Source: Thermatribacter sp964570785
GTDB lineage: Bacteria > Atribacterota > Atribacteria > Atribacterales > Thermatribacteraceae
Direction of reading: 5' to 3'
NCBI GenBank assembly: GCA_964570785.1
Contig: CAZMZG010000021.1
Span: 1-26,729, forward strand
DNA length: 26,729 nucleotides
In this document: piece after piece, positions 7,955 through 16,508 of the stretch
Layout: the number at the start of each line of letters is the position of its first letter
Numbering within the stretch: the first letter of the stretch is position 1
Translations under genes and position numbers: made by a program
Notes under the pieces: model-generated
Told to the model about the DNA's origin: nothing
The model's input: only the letters and a program-made list of their open reading frames with translations
Database searches by the model: none

Positions 7955-8967
7955 TGCTTGCGGAAAACGGCTTTCTCCAGTTTTCTAATGCGCCGGAAAA
8001 GTTCTGGCAATTTTCGTATCAGCGCTTGTTGACGCATCTCTTGGTGGTGGTCCTGGGCGGGGAAACCGGAGACAATTTGATCAGGGCCAACCTCAGAAAC
8101 AACGCCTCCTCGTGCTGCCACTTTGGTACCCTTGCGCACCCGGGTATGATCAACCACTCCGCTTTGTCCACCCAAAACAGCTAAATCCTCGACCACAGAG
8201 CTTCCTGCAATACCAGACTGAGCTACTATCAGTACTTTTTCGCCAATCTGGACGTTATGAGCCACCATAACCAGATTATCTATTTTGGTTCCCCGAGCTA
8301 TTCTGGTTTCCCCCAAGGTAGCCCGGTCTACAGTGGAATTGGCGCCGATTTCCACATCATCCTCAATAACCACCCGTCCCAAATGGGGTATTTTTAAGTG
8401 CTTTTCTCCATCCCACTCGTAACCAAAACCATCTCCCCCAATAACCACTCCGGGATGCAAAATAACCCGGTCACCTATTTCACAATCGTGTTTAATGACT
8501 ACACCTGGATAGATAAGACAATCTGACCCGATACGAACCCGCTCTCCAATGTATACCTGAGGGAAAATCTTAGTCCTCGCTCCAACCCGAGTTCCTCTCT
8601 CTATAACTGCAAAAGGCCCAACCCAGACTTCCTTGCCAAGCGAAGCCTCAGGATGAACGAAAGCACTGGGATGCACGCCTTTCTTCTCTTCTGCATAAGA
8701 AAACAAAGAAGCAATTTTTGCAAAAGCCAGGCGAGGACGGGCAACTACAACAAGGTTTCTACCCGGGAACTCAGAAACAAATTTTTTCTCCACAACCAGG
8801 GCCTGAGAAAGAGAGGAGCAAACCTCTTCTATAAATTCCTCCCGAAAAAGGAAAACCAGCTCGTCTGGTCCCGCTTGAGTGGGAGTACTAATACCTTTAA
8901 CTTCAAAATCGGGGTCACCGATTATGGTGACCCCCTCTATCAACCCAGCTATTTCTCTTAACTTCAA
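7951..8967 (-). CDS. lpxD: UDP-3-O-acylglucosamine N-acyltransferase
   Basis: Third step of lipid A synthesis, adding the N-linked acyl chain. The 338-residue protein has an N-terminal uridine-binding domain (about 1-95), a left-handed beta-helix built of hexapeptide repeats (about 100-310) and a C-terminal helix rich in Arg and Lys. H237 in the VAHNVQIG segment matches the catalytic histidine of the E. coli enzyme. GGDGFGYEWDG and GANSTVDRATLG are strong family signatures. The start is TTG with a GGAAGGA site immediately upstream. It follows ompH after 25 bases, a pairing common in many diderms, and overlaps lpxC by four bases. Confidence 0.96.
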   Translation of the reverse strand: MKLREIAGLIEGVTIIGDPDFEVKGISTPTQAGPDELVFLFREEFIEEVCSSLSQALVVEKKFVSEFPGRNLVVVARPRLAFAKIASLFSYAEEKKGVHPSAFVHPEASLGKEVWVGPFAVIERGTRVGARTKIFPQVYIGERVRIGSDCLIYPGVVIKHDCEIGDRVILHPGVVIGGDGFGYEWDGEKHLKIPHLGRVVIEDDVEIGANSTVDRATLGETRIARGTKIDNLVMVAHNVQIGEKVLIVAQSGIAGSSVVEDLAVLGGQSGVVDHTRVRKGTKVAARGGVVSEVGPDQIVSGFPAQDHHQEMRQQALIRKLPELFRRIRKLEKAVFRKQ

Positions 8968-8992
8968 AGTTCCTTCCGACTCCGATCTCTGG

Positions 8993-9523
8993 TTACTTTT
9001 TTTGCGCCGCTACTATTTTCTCAAGCTCTGCAAGCACCTGCTCAGTAATATCCACGCCTCCATAAAACACAAGCGGTATATTCAGAAGTTCTTTCTGGCT
9101 CACCGGAATCCTCACTTCACTACGCAAAACCAGGGTGAGACCCTGTGCTTCAGCAACCTGCTTTATTGCCTGAATGATGTCCTGATAGCGCTGGTTGACC
9201 AGGTCCTGGCGCTCGGTAAGCATGGCATCCCTTATCGGCTTCCACTCTGCATTCATCTCCTCCTCCAGTTTCTGAACTTCTTCCCGGGTTTTCCCCTTGC
9301 CCTTTTCGTTAAGCTCCTGTTGTCTTTTTTTCATCTCGTCCAGCAGTTTCTGCTCCAAATCAGCAATTTTTTGAGTGTTGGGATGCGCACTGAACACCTT
9401 GTTAATGTCCACCAAACCAATCTTCAAATCAGCCGTCGGCTTGGAAGCAGCCCAGGATACCACAGAAAAGCTCAACAAGGAAACAATCACTACTAAAACC
9501 GCTACTACCAGATGTTTACGCAT
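8993..9523 (-). CDS. OmpH/Skp-family periplasmic chaperone
   Basis: A 176-residue exported protein with a signal peptide (about residues 1-25, ending near SWAASKP) followed by an OmpH/Skp fold: a short IGLVDINKVFSAHP strand, a long charged coiled coil (about 55-125) with the pattern LEQKLLDEMKKRQQEL, and a C-terminal strand region ending in KIVAAQKK. Skp-like proteins hold unfolded outer-membrane proteins in the periplasm before insertion. Its location between bamA and lpxD is the classical arrangement and supports the call. An ATG with a strong GAGGAGAG site six bases upstream sets the start. The equivalent E. coli gene is skp (also called ompH). Confidence 0.92.
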   Translation of the reverse strand: MRKHLVVAVLVVIVSLLSFSVVSWAASKPTADLKIGLVDINKVFSAHPNTQKIADLEQKLLDEMKKRQQELNEKGKGKTREEVQKLEEEMNAEWKPIRDAMLTERQDLVNQRYQDIIQAIKQVAEAQGLTLVLRSEVRIPVSQKELLNIPLVFYGGVDITEQVLAELEKIVAAQKK

Positions 9524-9541
9524 AAATTCTCTCCTCTCTTT

Positions 9542-11209
9542 TTAAAAAGTATGTCCAATACTGAAATAGGTTTGACCCCCACGCTCTCCTATGCCATAGT
9601 CCAGACGCACCGGGCCAATGGGAGTATCAACCCGGATGCCCACCCCATAACCAGTCTTTATGTCCTCAAAAGAAACTGGCTCCTCATAGGGCCAGGCATA
9701 ACCCGCATCGCCAAAAAACACCACCTGAGTATTTTCAGAAACCGTCCAGCGGTACTCAAGGTTACACACCAGCATCTTTTCTCCTTCGAACTCAAAAAGG
9801 TCATATCCCCGCAGAGTATTCACTCCACCAACTCCGAATTTCTCATAGTCGGGAAGCGAGGTATCGGAAGTACCTCCCAAAAGACGCAGAGCCAGCACTG
9901 TGTCCGGACCAGTATCTATAAAGTGGCGCACATCCAGCACATATTTGGCAAAGGTGTTGTCTCCACCAAGTGCTCCACCGGCAAACTCGGCCTCCAAGGA
10001 AGCATACCATCCCTTCTTGGGATCCAGAACGCTGTCTCTGGTATCGTAGATAATCATCGGGGACAGCGAGTTGGTCACTCCCCCTCGATCAGGAGCTTCC
10101 CCTTCCAAAACAGTGATATCTATTTTTTCGGATTTAGCCGTCAGGCGCCAGGACCAGTCTTCGTTAATCTTACGTCCAAACACCAGTTGCCCACCTATTC
10201 TCTCTTCCTCGTACTCTCCAATTTCTTCCCCGTCTTCGTAGTTGGTTCGCTCCTTAATCTGATCATAGAGGCTCAGGGCAAGCAAGGTGGGATCTCCCAG
10301 GAACCAGGGTTCCTCAAAATAAAGCCGGTAAAGAGTGCGCGAGCCAAACTCATAACGAAGCTCCACTTTCTGACCATTACCTCCCAGGTTGGCTTCCTGG
10401 TATCTGATGTAGCCCAACCACCCTTCCTCGGTGTTGTATCCTATACCCACTCCTGCCAAACCAGTCTTCTTTTCGACAACCCCAATGACCACTTTAATAT
10501 GCTCCTGATCGCTACCCGGTTCAAGCTTCATGGAAAGGTCTTCGAAAAACCCCAGGTCATAAATTTTTTGCATGTTTTTCTTAATGCGGGCGAAATCAAA
10601 AATAACCGGAGGTTCAAAATCGAGCTCTCTTCTTAAAACATATTCCTTGGTTTTCTCCAACCCCTCAAAAACCACCTCTTCAATAATGCCTTCATGGAGG
10701 GTAAAATTCAAAACTCCATTTTCAAAATTAATCCCATCCATATAAGCCACGATAAAACCACTATCGCTGTACAGAGCCTTAATGCGCTCCAGATCCCGCT
10801 GGAATATCTTCCAGTTCATCACCTGACCCGGAGAAACGATCATAACCTTTCTAATCTCCTCAGTGGTTAAAGCAGTATTGCCAGAAATAGCGATGTCCTG
10901 AATCACCGGGAACTCTTTAACCTTATAGATAACCTCCACTCCATCCGGATACTTCTTAGTATCCACCCATACCTTGGAAAAATAACCCAGGTCATAAATC
11001 GCCTTAAGGTCATTCTTAACTTTTTCAGGATTAAAGGACTCCTTCAAAGAGAGAGAAACTGCTGACAGAATGAGCCGTTCGCTAATATGCTGGTTACCCT
11101 CTACCCTTATCGCCACTACTGGCGGAAAACTTTCCTGGGAAAACACCGGAAAAACCCAAACCAGCACCAGTACCAAGGCCAGAACCCCTATCCATTTTCT
11201 CTTTGTCAC
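9542..11209 (-). CDS. bamA: Outer-membrane assembly factor BamA with three POTRA domains
   Basis: Omp85-family beta-barrel that inserts other barrels into the outer membrane. The 555-residue protein has a signal peptide (about 1-25), three POTRA domains (about 31-100, 101-173 and 174-247) and a 16-strand-type barrel from about 250 to the end. The barrel carries a GVNTLRGYD motif matching the conserved VRGF/Y lock and a C-terminal phenylalanine (SIGHTF), the usual outer-membrane signal. Proteobacterial BamA has five POTRAs and about 800 residues, so this is a short version. The start is GTG with GGAGGG seven bases upstream. It lies between the tamB-like gene and ompH. A TamA identity is possible given three POTRAs, but as the only Omp85 gene here, beside ompH-lpxD, BamA is the better call. 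Confidence 0.92.
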   Translation of the reverse strand: MTKRKWIGVLALVLVLVWVFPVFSQESFPPVVAIRVEGNQHISERLILSAVSLSLKESFNPEKVKNDLKAIYDLGYFSKVWVDTKKYPDGVEVIYKVKEFPVIQDIAISGNTALTTEEIRKVMIVSPGQVMNWKIFQRDLERIKALYSDSGFIVAYMDGINFENGVLNFTLHEGIIEEVVFEGLEKTKEYVLRRELDFEPPVIFDFARIKKNMQKIYDLGFFEDLSMKLEPGSDQEHIKVVIGVVEKKTGLAGVGIGYNTEEGWLGYIRYQEANLGGNGQKVELRYEFGSRTLYRLYFEEPWFLGDPTLLALSLYDQIKERTNYEDGEEIGEYEEERIGGQLVFGRKINEDWSWRLTAKSEKIDITVLEGEAPDRGGVTNSLSPMIIYDTRDSVLDPKKGWYASLEAEFAGGALGGDNTFAKYVLDVRHFIDTGPDTVLALRLLGGTSDTSLPDYEKFGVGGVNTLRGYDLFEFEGEKMLVCNLEYRWTVSENTQVVFFGDAGYAWPYEEPVSFEDIKTGYGVGIRVDTPIGPVRLDYGIGERGGQTYFSIGHTF

Positions 11210-11233
11210 TATTCAACCCTCCATTTTGGCAAT

Positions 11234-14200
11234 TCAAAACCTGGTTGTAAACTCGAGTTCCCAGCTTAAACCTTTTTTCTCGTCGACTTCGGCCTTAAAA
11301 GACCAGTTTTTATTAACATTCAGATCAAAATAAACGGCCGAGTGGTCTTCTCCACTTAAGTCTTGAGTATATCCTATTATCAAATCATTTCCAAGTCTCT
11401 TCTCAAGAGTTAGCTCATAAAACCAAGAACCATCGGAAAAGACGGGATTGATCTCCAGGTTTAAAAACCCAGAAAGACCCTCCAGAAAATTCCCTTTGCC
11501 TCCAGCGAGAAAAGAAAACAACTCCCAGAAAAGAGGACCAACGTTAATATCGGAAAGAGAGGCGTAAGCATTCCGGTCACCAGTAAAAAGAAGTGAAAGA
11601 ATTTCTTCCCGGCTGAGTGCCGGTTCTGAAGCAAGCTTCAACTGGTAATCATCAAGGGAACCTTGAGCAGTAAGCCTTATTTCGTAACTATCCACTTCAC
11701 ACAAACCATAAAGATCCAGTTGGGGCTCCAAACCAAAAAGTTCCCCAAAATAGACCTTACCGGTAAGGGGTATTTCGCGCATAACCAGATTGTAAAATCC
11801 ATCCACAACCTGCAGGTTGCCGCTCAAGCTACTTTTACCATTTCCTGCCCGCAGCAAAAGGCTTCCAGCAAGAGCAATCTCCATAAAGCGGGTCTTCACC
11901 ATAAAGGGCTCATCGGAAGTTTTGAGTTTAAATTCCAAATCGAAGGGCAAATTGAAAAGCGCTTTTTCAATGCTCTCCAGGGAAAAAACGCTGCCTCCCG
12001 AAGAAGGTTGGTTCTGATGGGTGTAATCCCAGCTTCCTTTCTCAACCAGCAAAGATCCCCGCAACAGGGGTTGCTTCCAGCTTCCAGAGAGATTGGCCCC
12101 GCCGACAATTCGGCCACTGAGAGCTTCCCCAAGACCCAGCTTTGAGCAGTCCCCGCTGAAAGAAAGCGCGACATTCATTCCTTCGCTGGTAAGGTCGCCC
12201 GAAAAAACGCCACTGATGCCAGAAAGAGCAACCTCTCCTTCGATAATATGCAATTTTTCCTGAGAGATTTGCCCTTTTACAGAAGTTAGCGAAAGCAGTT
12301 CTCTCCCACCCTGCAAAACTTTTGCTTCCTGTAAAAAGACTTCTCCCTCAACTTGAGCTTTCTCGAGTTCTCCCCAGAACCTGACTTCTCCCTCACCATG
12401 AAGTCGCAACAAAAAGTCCTGCCAGGGAATATCCAGAAAAGGATCCACTTTTAAAAAACAGGTGGCATCAAGCAGGTTCTTTTCAAGATCCAGTGCACCC
12501 TCAAGACTAATCTGCACCTTTTGTGATGCATCCTCCAGGAACAAGCTTTTAATCAACATTTTCTTGCCATCAAACCTGCCTTCGAGATTTCCCGAAAGCA
12601 GAGGCACTTCCGGATAGGCAAAGGTAATGTCCTCAACCCGAAGCATCCAGTTATTTTCCTCGCTGTCCAGCTCAAGTAGCAAATCCCCGCTGGATTCAAT
12701 CTGGTAGCGCTCCAGCAAGGGAATCCCCAAACTCCGCAAATCCAGACCCTCTATGCGCAAAAAGCCCTTATCCCAATTTTCCGGACTCAGGTAAGAAGCG
12801 AGAGGTAAACTTTCTCCTTTCCCAGGCAACCTCACCTTACCCTCAAAAAGCAGCTCAAAACTTTTGCCCAGCTGCCTACCCCGCAAAAGAAGGTTTCTCC
12901 CCTTACCCTGGAGCACAAACTCAACCTCTTCCCAAGGGCCTTTAATCGACAAACTTCCTTCTTTTAACTCTCCCTGAAGAGCAAACTGGTTTTCAGGAAG
13001 TGTGATTCCAGCAATCTCACCCTCAAGGTAAGCTTCCTGAAAGGGGATCAGCCATCCCGAAAGCTTCAATTTTCCCAGCTCAGTAACCCCGGTTTCCAAT
13101 TTTCGCACCTCTAATTTATTTCCCTCAAGTAAGCCCTCAAAAACCAGACCTTTCCCCTCAAAACCAGCCCAGTGCCATAAAGGAGCATTCAGCGCAACCT
13201 GGAAAGCCCGCTCCTTTTCACCCTTTTTAAGCTCCAGATTGCCACTTGCCTGAAAAGCCAGTTCATAACCGTCCCGTTCGGATTCGAAAAGAAAATTCTG
13301 TAGCCCCAAAGCAGCCTCCAACTTCTCGCCTTTCTTGATAAGAAAAGCCTTCGCTTTACCTTCTTTCCCCTTCAGATTCAGCTGGGCTTCAAAATCATCA
13401 ATACCCCTGAGTAATAATTGGCCTTGAGAAACTTCAGCCAGGTAAGAGGAACCCCAGAATATCTCTCCTCCTTCCAGGAGAAGTTTAAAACGCAATCCAT
13501 CTTTTTTTCCCTCTATATCGATTTTTCCATCCAGAGTTCCACCAAGAGGTAAATCACTAAAGGAGGCAACCAGGCTCTGCAAAGAAATACCACTGAACTC
13601 CCCTTTTCCCTCAAAAGAACCCTTCCTCCAGGTACCCCCAAGCCGGACCTCGCCACCCAAAAGAATCGCCTTACCGGATAAAGAAGCCGTCCCATCTGCG
13701 GCAAGCTGTAGTTCGATAAGCGGCTTTTTAAGTTGCCATTCCTTAAAAGTCAGCTCTTCCGATGCAAAGAAAAGGTGTCCGTCTTCCAAACCCCCTTTTC
13801 CAAATCGCAAAATACCTTGCAGATTGCCTTCTCCTCCAAGTCCGCTCCAGAAGGGGTTGTTATCAAGCAAACAGGACGCACTGGAGAGTTCCAGCACCAG
13901 TTCATCATTTTCAAAACCCAGATAGCCCTCTCCAGAAATAGTCATTCCCTGAAGGGAAGACCCAGGTTCAACCTGAAAGTGCAGTTTTCCAGTATCCTCA
14001 CTCAGCAGTTCACCCCGAAGCAAAGTGGAACCTGATTTCTCCTTCAAATCCCAGAAAGCTCGCAACGGTCTCTCGTTGAAAAAGACCTGCAAACCCACCT
14101 CAAACACTTTATCACCTAACCCCTGGAGCTTACCTTCAACCAAACCCGACTTTCCAGAAAAATCTATACTTCCCCAACCCTGGAAAGTCAGCAAGTTTTT

Positions 14201-14911
14201 TGCACTCTTCAAAAAAGCATCGCTTAAGTAGAGTGTGTCCTTCTCCTGGTCCCAGGTAAACCTGGATGCAAAGGAAACATCAAAAGGACTTTTTAAATAG
14301 CCCTGCAAAGCTCCATCGTTTAAAGAGCAGCGCAACTCGCCCTTCCAGAAGTTCTCCTGCAAGGGGAAATCAAAACCAATGGTTACTGTTCGGTCAAAAT
14401 CGAAATGACCGGAGATTTCAGCCTGATCCTTGAAGGCCGAAAAATCCAATCCATCAGAGGTCCTGGAAAGCTCAACGCGCGAAAAAGAAAAATTCTGCTC
14501 TTTCTCCAAAACCAGTTCCTTCACCTGGAGCGAAAAAGAAGGAATCCTCCGAAGATCAAAATTGGTTAACGCTTGCAGAAAGCTCCAATCAGAAATCTGT
14601 AAACTAACCCGACTTGACGAAGCCAGAAAAACAGGTCCTTTCCCAAAACCCAACCAGGAAAGAAGACGAGGACGCAGGAAAACTGTGGGGAAACATAAAG
14701 AAAAACCCTTCCCTGCAATTTGGAGATTCTCAAATTCCAGGACCCCAGGCCCAGCAAAACGCACCTTTTCAAAGTCAAAATGCACCTCCGGAAAATCTGC
14801 AACCCAGCCCAGAAAAGCATCCTGAATTCTTTGTTGAAGAGAAAAATAAACCATTCCAACTACAGCAACCAATCCCAGAGCAACCAGCAACCACAAAGAG
14901 AATTTGCCCAA
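11234..14911 (-). CDS. tamB: TamB-like translocation/assembly module protein
   Basis: A 1225-residue protein with an N-terminal membrane anchor (about 5-26) and a very long repetitive beta-rich body typical of TamB/AsmA-like proteins. These form a hydrophobic groove that spans the periplasm. The C-terminal quarter carries the TamB (DUF490) domain: LFNLPFDLEFKLKTS, the LSLLFTGDRNAYA block (the conserved LSREEILSLL region) and a final beta-strand ending in F. Known roles of TamB relatives are outer-membrane protein assembly and phospholipid transport to the outer membrane. The start is TTG with GGGAGGT seven bases upstream, located in the end of the preceding gene. bamA follows after 24 bases. 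No TamA is nearby, so BamA is the likely partner. Confidence 0.9.
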   Translation of the reverse strand: MGKFSLWLLVALGLVAVVGMVYFSLQQRIQDAFLGWVADFPEVHFDFEKVRFAGPGVLEFENLQIAGKGFSLCFPTVFLRPRLLSWLGFGKGPVFLASSSRVSLQISDWSFLQALTNFDLRRIPSFSLQVKELVLEKEQNFSFSRVELSRTSDGLDFSAFKDQAEISGHFDFDRTVTIGFDFPLQENFWKGELRCSLNDGALQGYLKSPFDVSFASRFTWDQEKDTLYLSDAFLKSAKNLLTFQGWGSIDFSGKSGLVEGKLQGLGDKVFEVGLQVFFNERPLRAFWDLKEKSGSTLLRGELLSEDTGKLHFQVEPGSSLQGMTISGEGYLGFENDELVLELSSASCLLDNNPFWSGLGGEGNLQGILRFGKGGLEDGHLFFASEELTFKEWQLKKPLIELQLAADGTASLSGKAILLGGEVRLGGTWRKGSFEGKGEFSGISLQSLVASFSDLPLGGTLDGKIDIEGKKDGLRFKLLLEGGEIFWGSSYLAEVSQGQLLLRGIDDFEAQLNLKGKEGKAKAFLIKKGEKLEAALGLQNFLFESERDGYELAFQASGNLELKKGEKERAFQVALNAPLWHWAGFEGKGLVFEGLLEGNKLEVRKLETGVTELGKLKLSGWLIPFQEAYLEGEIAGITLPENQFALQGELKEGSLSIKGPWEEVEFVLQGKGRNLLLRGRQLGKSFELLFEGKVRLPGKGESLPLASYLSPENWDKGFLRIEGLDLRSLGIPLLERYQIESSGDLLLELDSEENNWMLRVEDITFAYPEVPLLSGNLEGRFDGKKMLIKSLFLEDASQKVQISLEGALDLEKNLLDATCFLKVDPFLDIPWQDFLLRLHGEGEVRFWGELEKAQVEGEVFLQEAKVLQGGRELLSLTSVKGQISQEKLHIIEGEVALSGISGVFSGDLTSEGMNVALSFSGDCSKLGLGEALSGRIVGGANLSGSWKQPLLRGSLLVEKGSWDYTHQNQPSSGGSVFSLESIEKALFNLPFDLEFKLKTSDEPFMVKTRFMEIALAGSLLLRAGNGKSSLSGNLQVVDGFYNLVMREIPLTGKVYFGELFGLEPQLDLYGLCEVDSYEIRLTAQGSLDDYQLKLASEPALSREEILSLLFTGDRNAYASLSDINVGPLFWELFSFLAGGKGNFLEGLSGFLNLEINPVFSDGSWFYELTLEKRLGNDLIIGYTQDLSGEDHSAVYFDLNVNKNWSFKAEVDEKKGLSWELEFTTRF

Positions 14912-14916
14912 AAAAT

Positions 14917-16506
14917 TTACCTCCCTATCAGAATCTCCTTAGAGAGAATACCCTCCACAAGAAGAGGTACTGGGACTTCGATCAGGTAAGAAACGGCATT
15001 TCCATCTTCCAAACTCCTCAGTTCAATTTTAAACCCATTACGCTTTTCAGAAGCAGAAATCTTTTCCAGGTAATTCTTTAGATTCAGAGGGATTTCCGTA
15101 TCTTCCAGATGCGAATCCGGTTCACCACCTTTACCCCTGATGACAATTTCTGCACGCCCAGAAGGAAAATTGTCCGGAACAGGGAGCTTGAAAGGAAAGG
15201 AAATGGTTTCCCTCCGGTAAGGAAACACGGTAACTTCTCCCTCGATAAACTTTCCCTGTTCAACGCTGGAGGGACAGCTGAGACTACCCAGTTTCCCCCA
15301 TCCAAAGTAGGGGAAATGCTCAAATTCAATAGAAATTTTCTGGGGACGGAACTCGAAAAAGGGATTCTGAGAAAGACCCTTTAGAAAGCGTTCCAGACCA
15401 CTTGCTCCTTCAGCAGCCACGTCGGTGGTACTGGTCCAGAAAAAACGATCCTCATAAGAGAAGCTCTGAGCACGGAGCTTGATGGAAACCACGATAGTCC
15501 CACCACACTGGCAATCCAGCACCCGATCCAAGACATCCAGAAAGAGCGAAGGTAAAATATCAGCCAGAACTCGCTCGTCCTGCACCACTTTGAAATTGAA
15601 AGTCTGAGCAGACCCACTTCCGTCTCTGAATATGATCTGCAAATCGCAGGCATCCGGCAGAACTCCTATCTTCCCCGCGACACCCGATTGACGATCCTCC
15701 TCCACTATGCCCACCACTTCGATGGGCGTGCCCACTTTAAACGGAAAATCTTTACCGCTTACACTGAAATTCACATATACCGAAGACAGGAAATAAGCCA
15801 CTTTACCATAGTGCATAAAAGGATGGCCCAGGGCCAGAAACTTATCACCCTCACGATAAGTAAGAGTACCAATGCTCAGAATATCGGCATCACCACTCAG
15901 AAGCTGCACCCCAATGGCGCTGCCCGGAACAAGCTCTGGGCTATGAGATGTCATATTAAAAGACCGTGTCCTCCATAGCTGAGGAAAAGCAAGCGCCATG
16001 CGCACTGAGGAATGCTGTTCTAAAAAGTTTGCTGCACGCTGACCGAAACCCATAGCAAGCATCAGGGAGCGCTGTTCTTTTTTTTGACTTGCCGGCTTTC
16101 CCCAAAGAGCAAACATGGCTTCAATCGGGGTTACCATTCCGATGAGGTTATCTCTGCTTTCATAGCCGTAAGCAAGAGCACCCGCAATTTTATCTTTCAA
16201 GAAAATAGGGCTACCACTCATCCCGGCCGATATGCCCCCCAGCTCCCTTACCCGGTCATCAGTGATGCGAACCACAAAGTAAGCATCCTCAATGCTTTTT
16301 CCAGATACAACGTCCATCACTTCAAGGTCAAAGCTCTCCACCCGGGTTCCATAGAAAACGGTCTTGCCATATCCACGCATGCCAATTTTAACTTCAGAAA
16401 GAGGCAAGTAACCAGATTCCTGGGCTTCCACAAAAGGAGAGAGCCACGAAAGAACACTCCAAGAAAGGAGAAAAAGAAAAATCCCCACCCTTTTCGAAAA
16501 TATCAA
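14917..16506 (-). CDS. Exported SpoIVB/S55 peptidase-like protein, blocks permuted
   Basis: A 529-residue exported protein with a signal peptide (about 1-29, ending near VEAQES). It contains two halves of a SpoIVB-type S55 serine peptidase domain in swapped order. First comes FDLEV...VVRITD...GGISAGMSGSPIF (about 57-130), with S97 in GMSGSP and D83. Then comes the IGTLTYREGDKFLALGHPF block (about 210-245), with H228. In SpoIVB the GH block comes first and GMSGSP last. The remaining 280 residues look beta-rich, with a CQC pair near 332-334. It has no PDZ domain that I can see. The TTG start is two bases after mreB, with AGGAGG about 11 bases upstream. Its function is unknown. A periplasmic protease or sensor role in envelope assembly is inference. 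Confidence 0.8.
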   Translation of the reverse strand: MIFSKRVGIFLFLLSWSVLSWLSPFVEAQESGYLPLSEVKIGMRGYGKTVFYGTRVESFDLEVMDVVSGKSIEDAYFVVRITDDRVRELGGISAGMSGSPIFLKDKIAGALAYGYESRDNLIGMVTPIEAMFALWGKPASQKKEQRSLMLAMGFGQRAANFLEQHSSVRMALAFPQLWRTRSFNMTSHSPELVPGSAIGVQLLSGDADILSIGTLTYREGDKFLALGHPFMHYGKVAYFLSSVYVNFSVSGKDFPFKVGTPIEVVGIVEEDRQSGVAGKIGVLPDACDLQIIFRDGSGSAQTFNFKVVQDERVLADILPSLFLDVLDRVLDCQCGGTIVVSIKLRAQSFSYEDRFFWTSTTDVAAEGASGLERFLKGLSQNPFFEFRPQKISIEFEHFPYFGWGKLGSLSCPSSVEQGKFIEGEVTVFPYRRETISFPFKLPVPDNFPSGRAEIVIRGKGGEPDSHLEDTEIPLNLKNYLEKISASEKRNGFKIELRSLEDGNAVSYLIEVPVPLLVEGILSKEILIGR

Positions 16507-16508
16507 AA

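Noticed and set aside
9512..10636. Long 374-codon plus-strand open frame opposite bamA
   Set aside because: It lies fully opposite the clearly conserved bamA coding strand, matches no known protein pattern and has no ribosome site; a shadow frame.
11234..14911. Internal sequence repeats in the tamB-like gene as possible mobile or tandem repeats
   Set aside because: The repeats are loose beta-strand patterns at protein level, normal for this family, and not DNA repeats.
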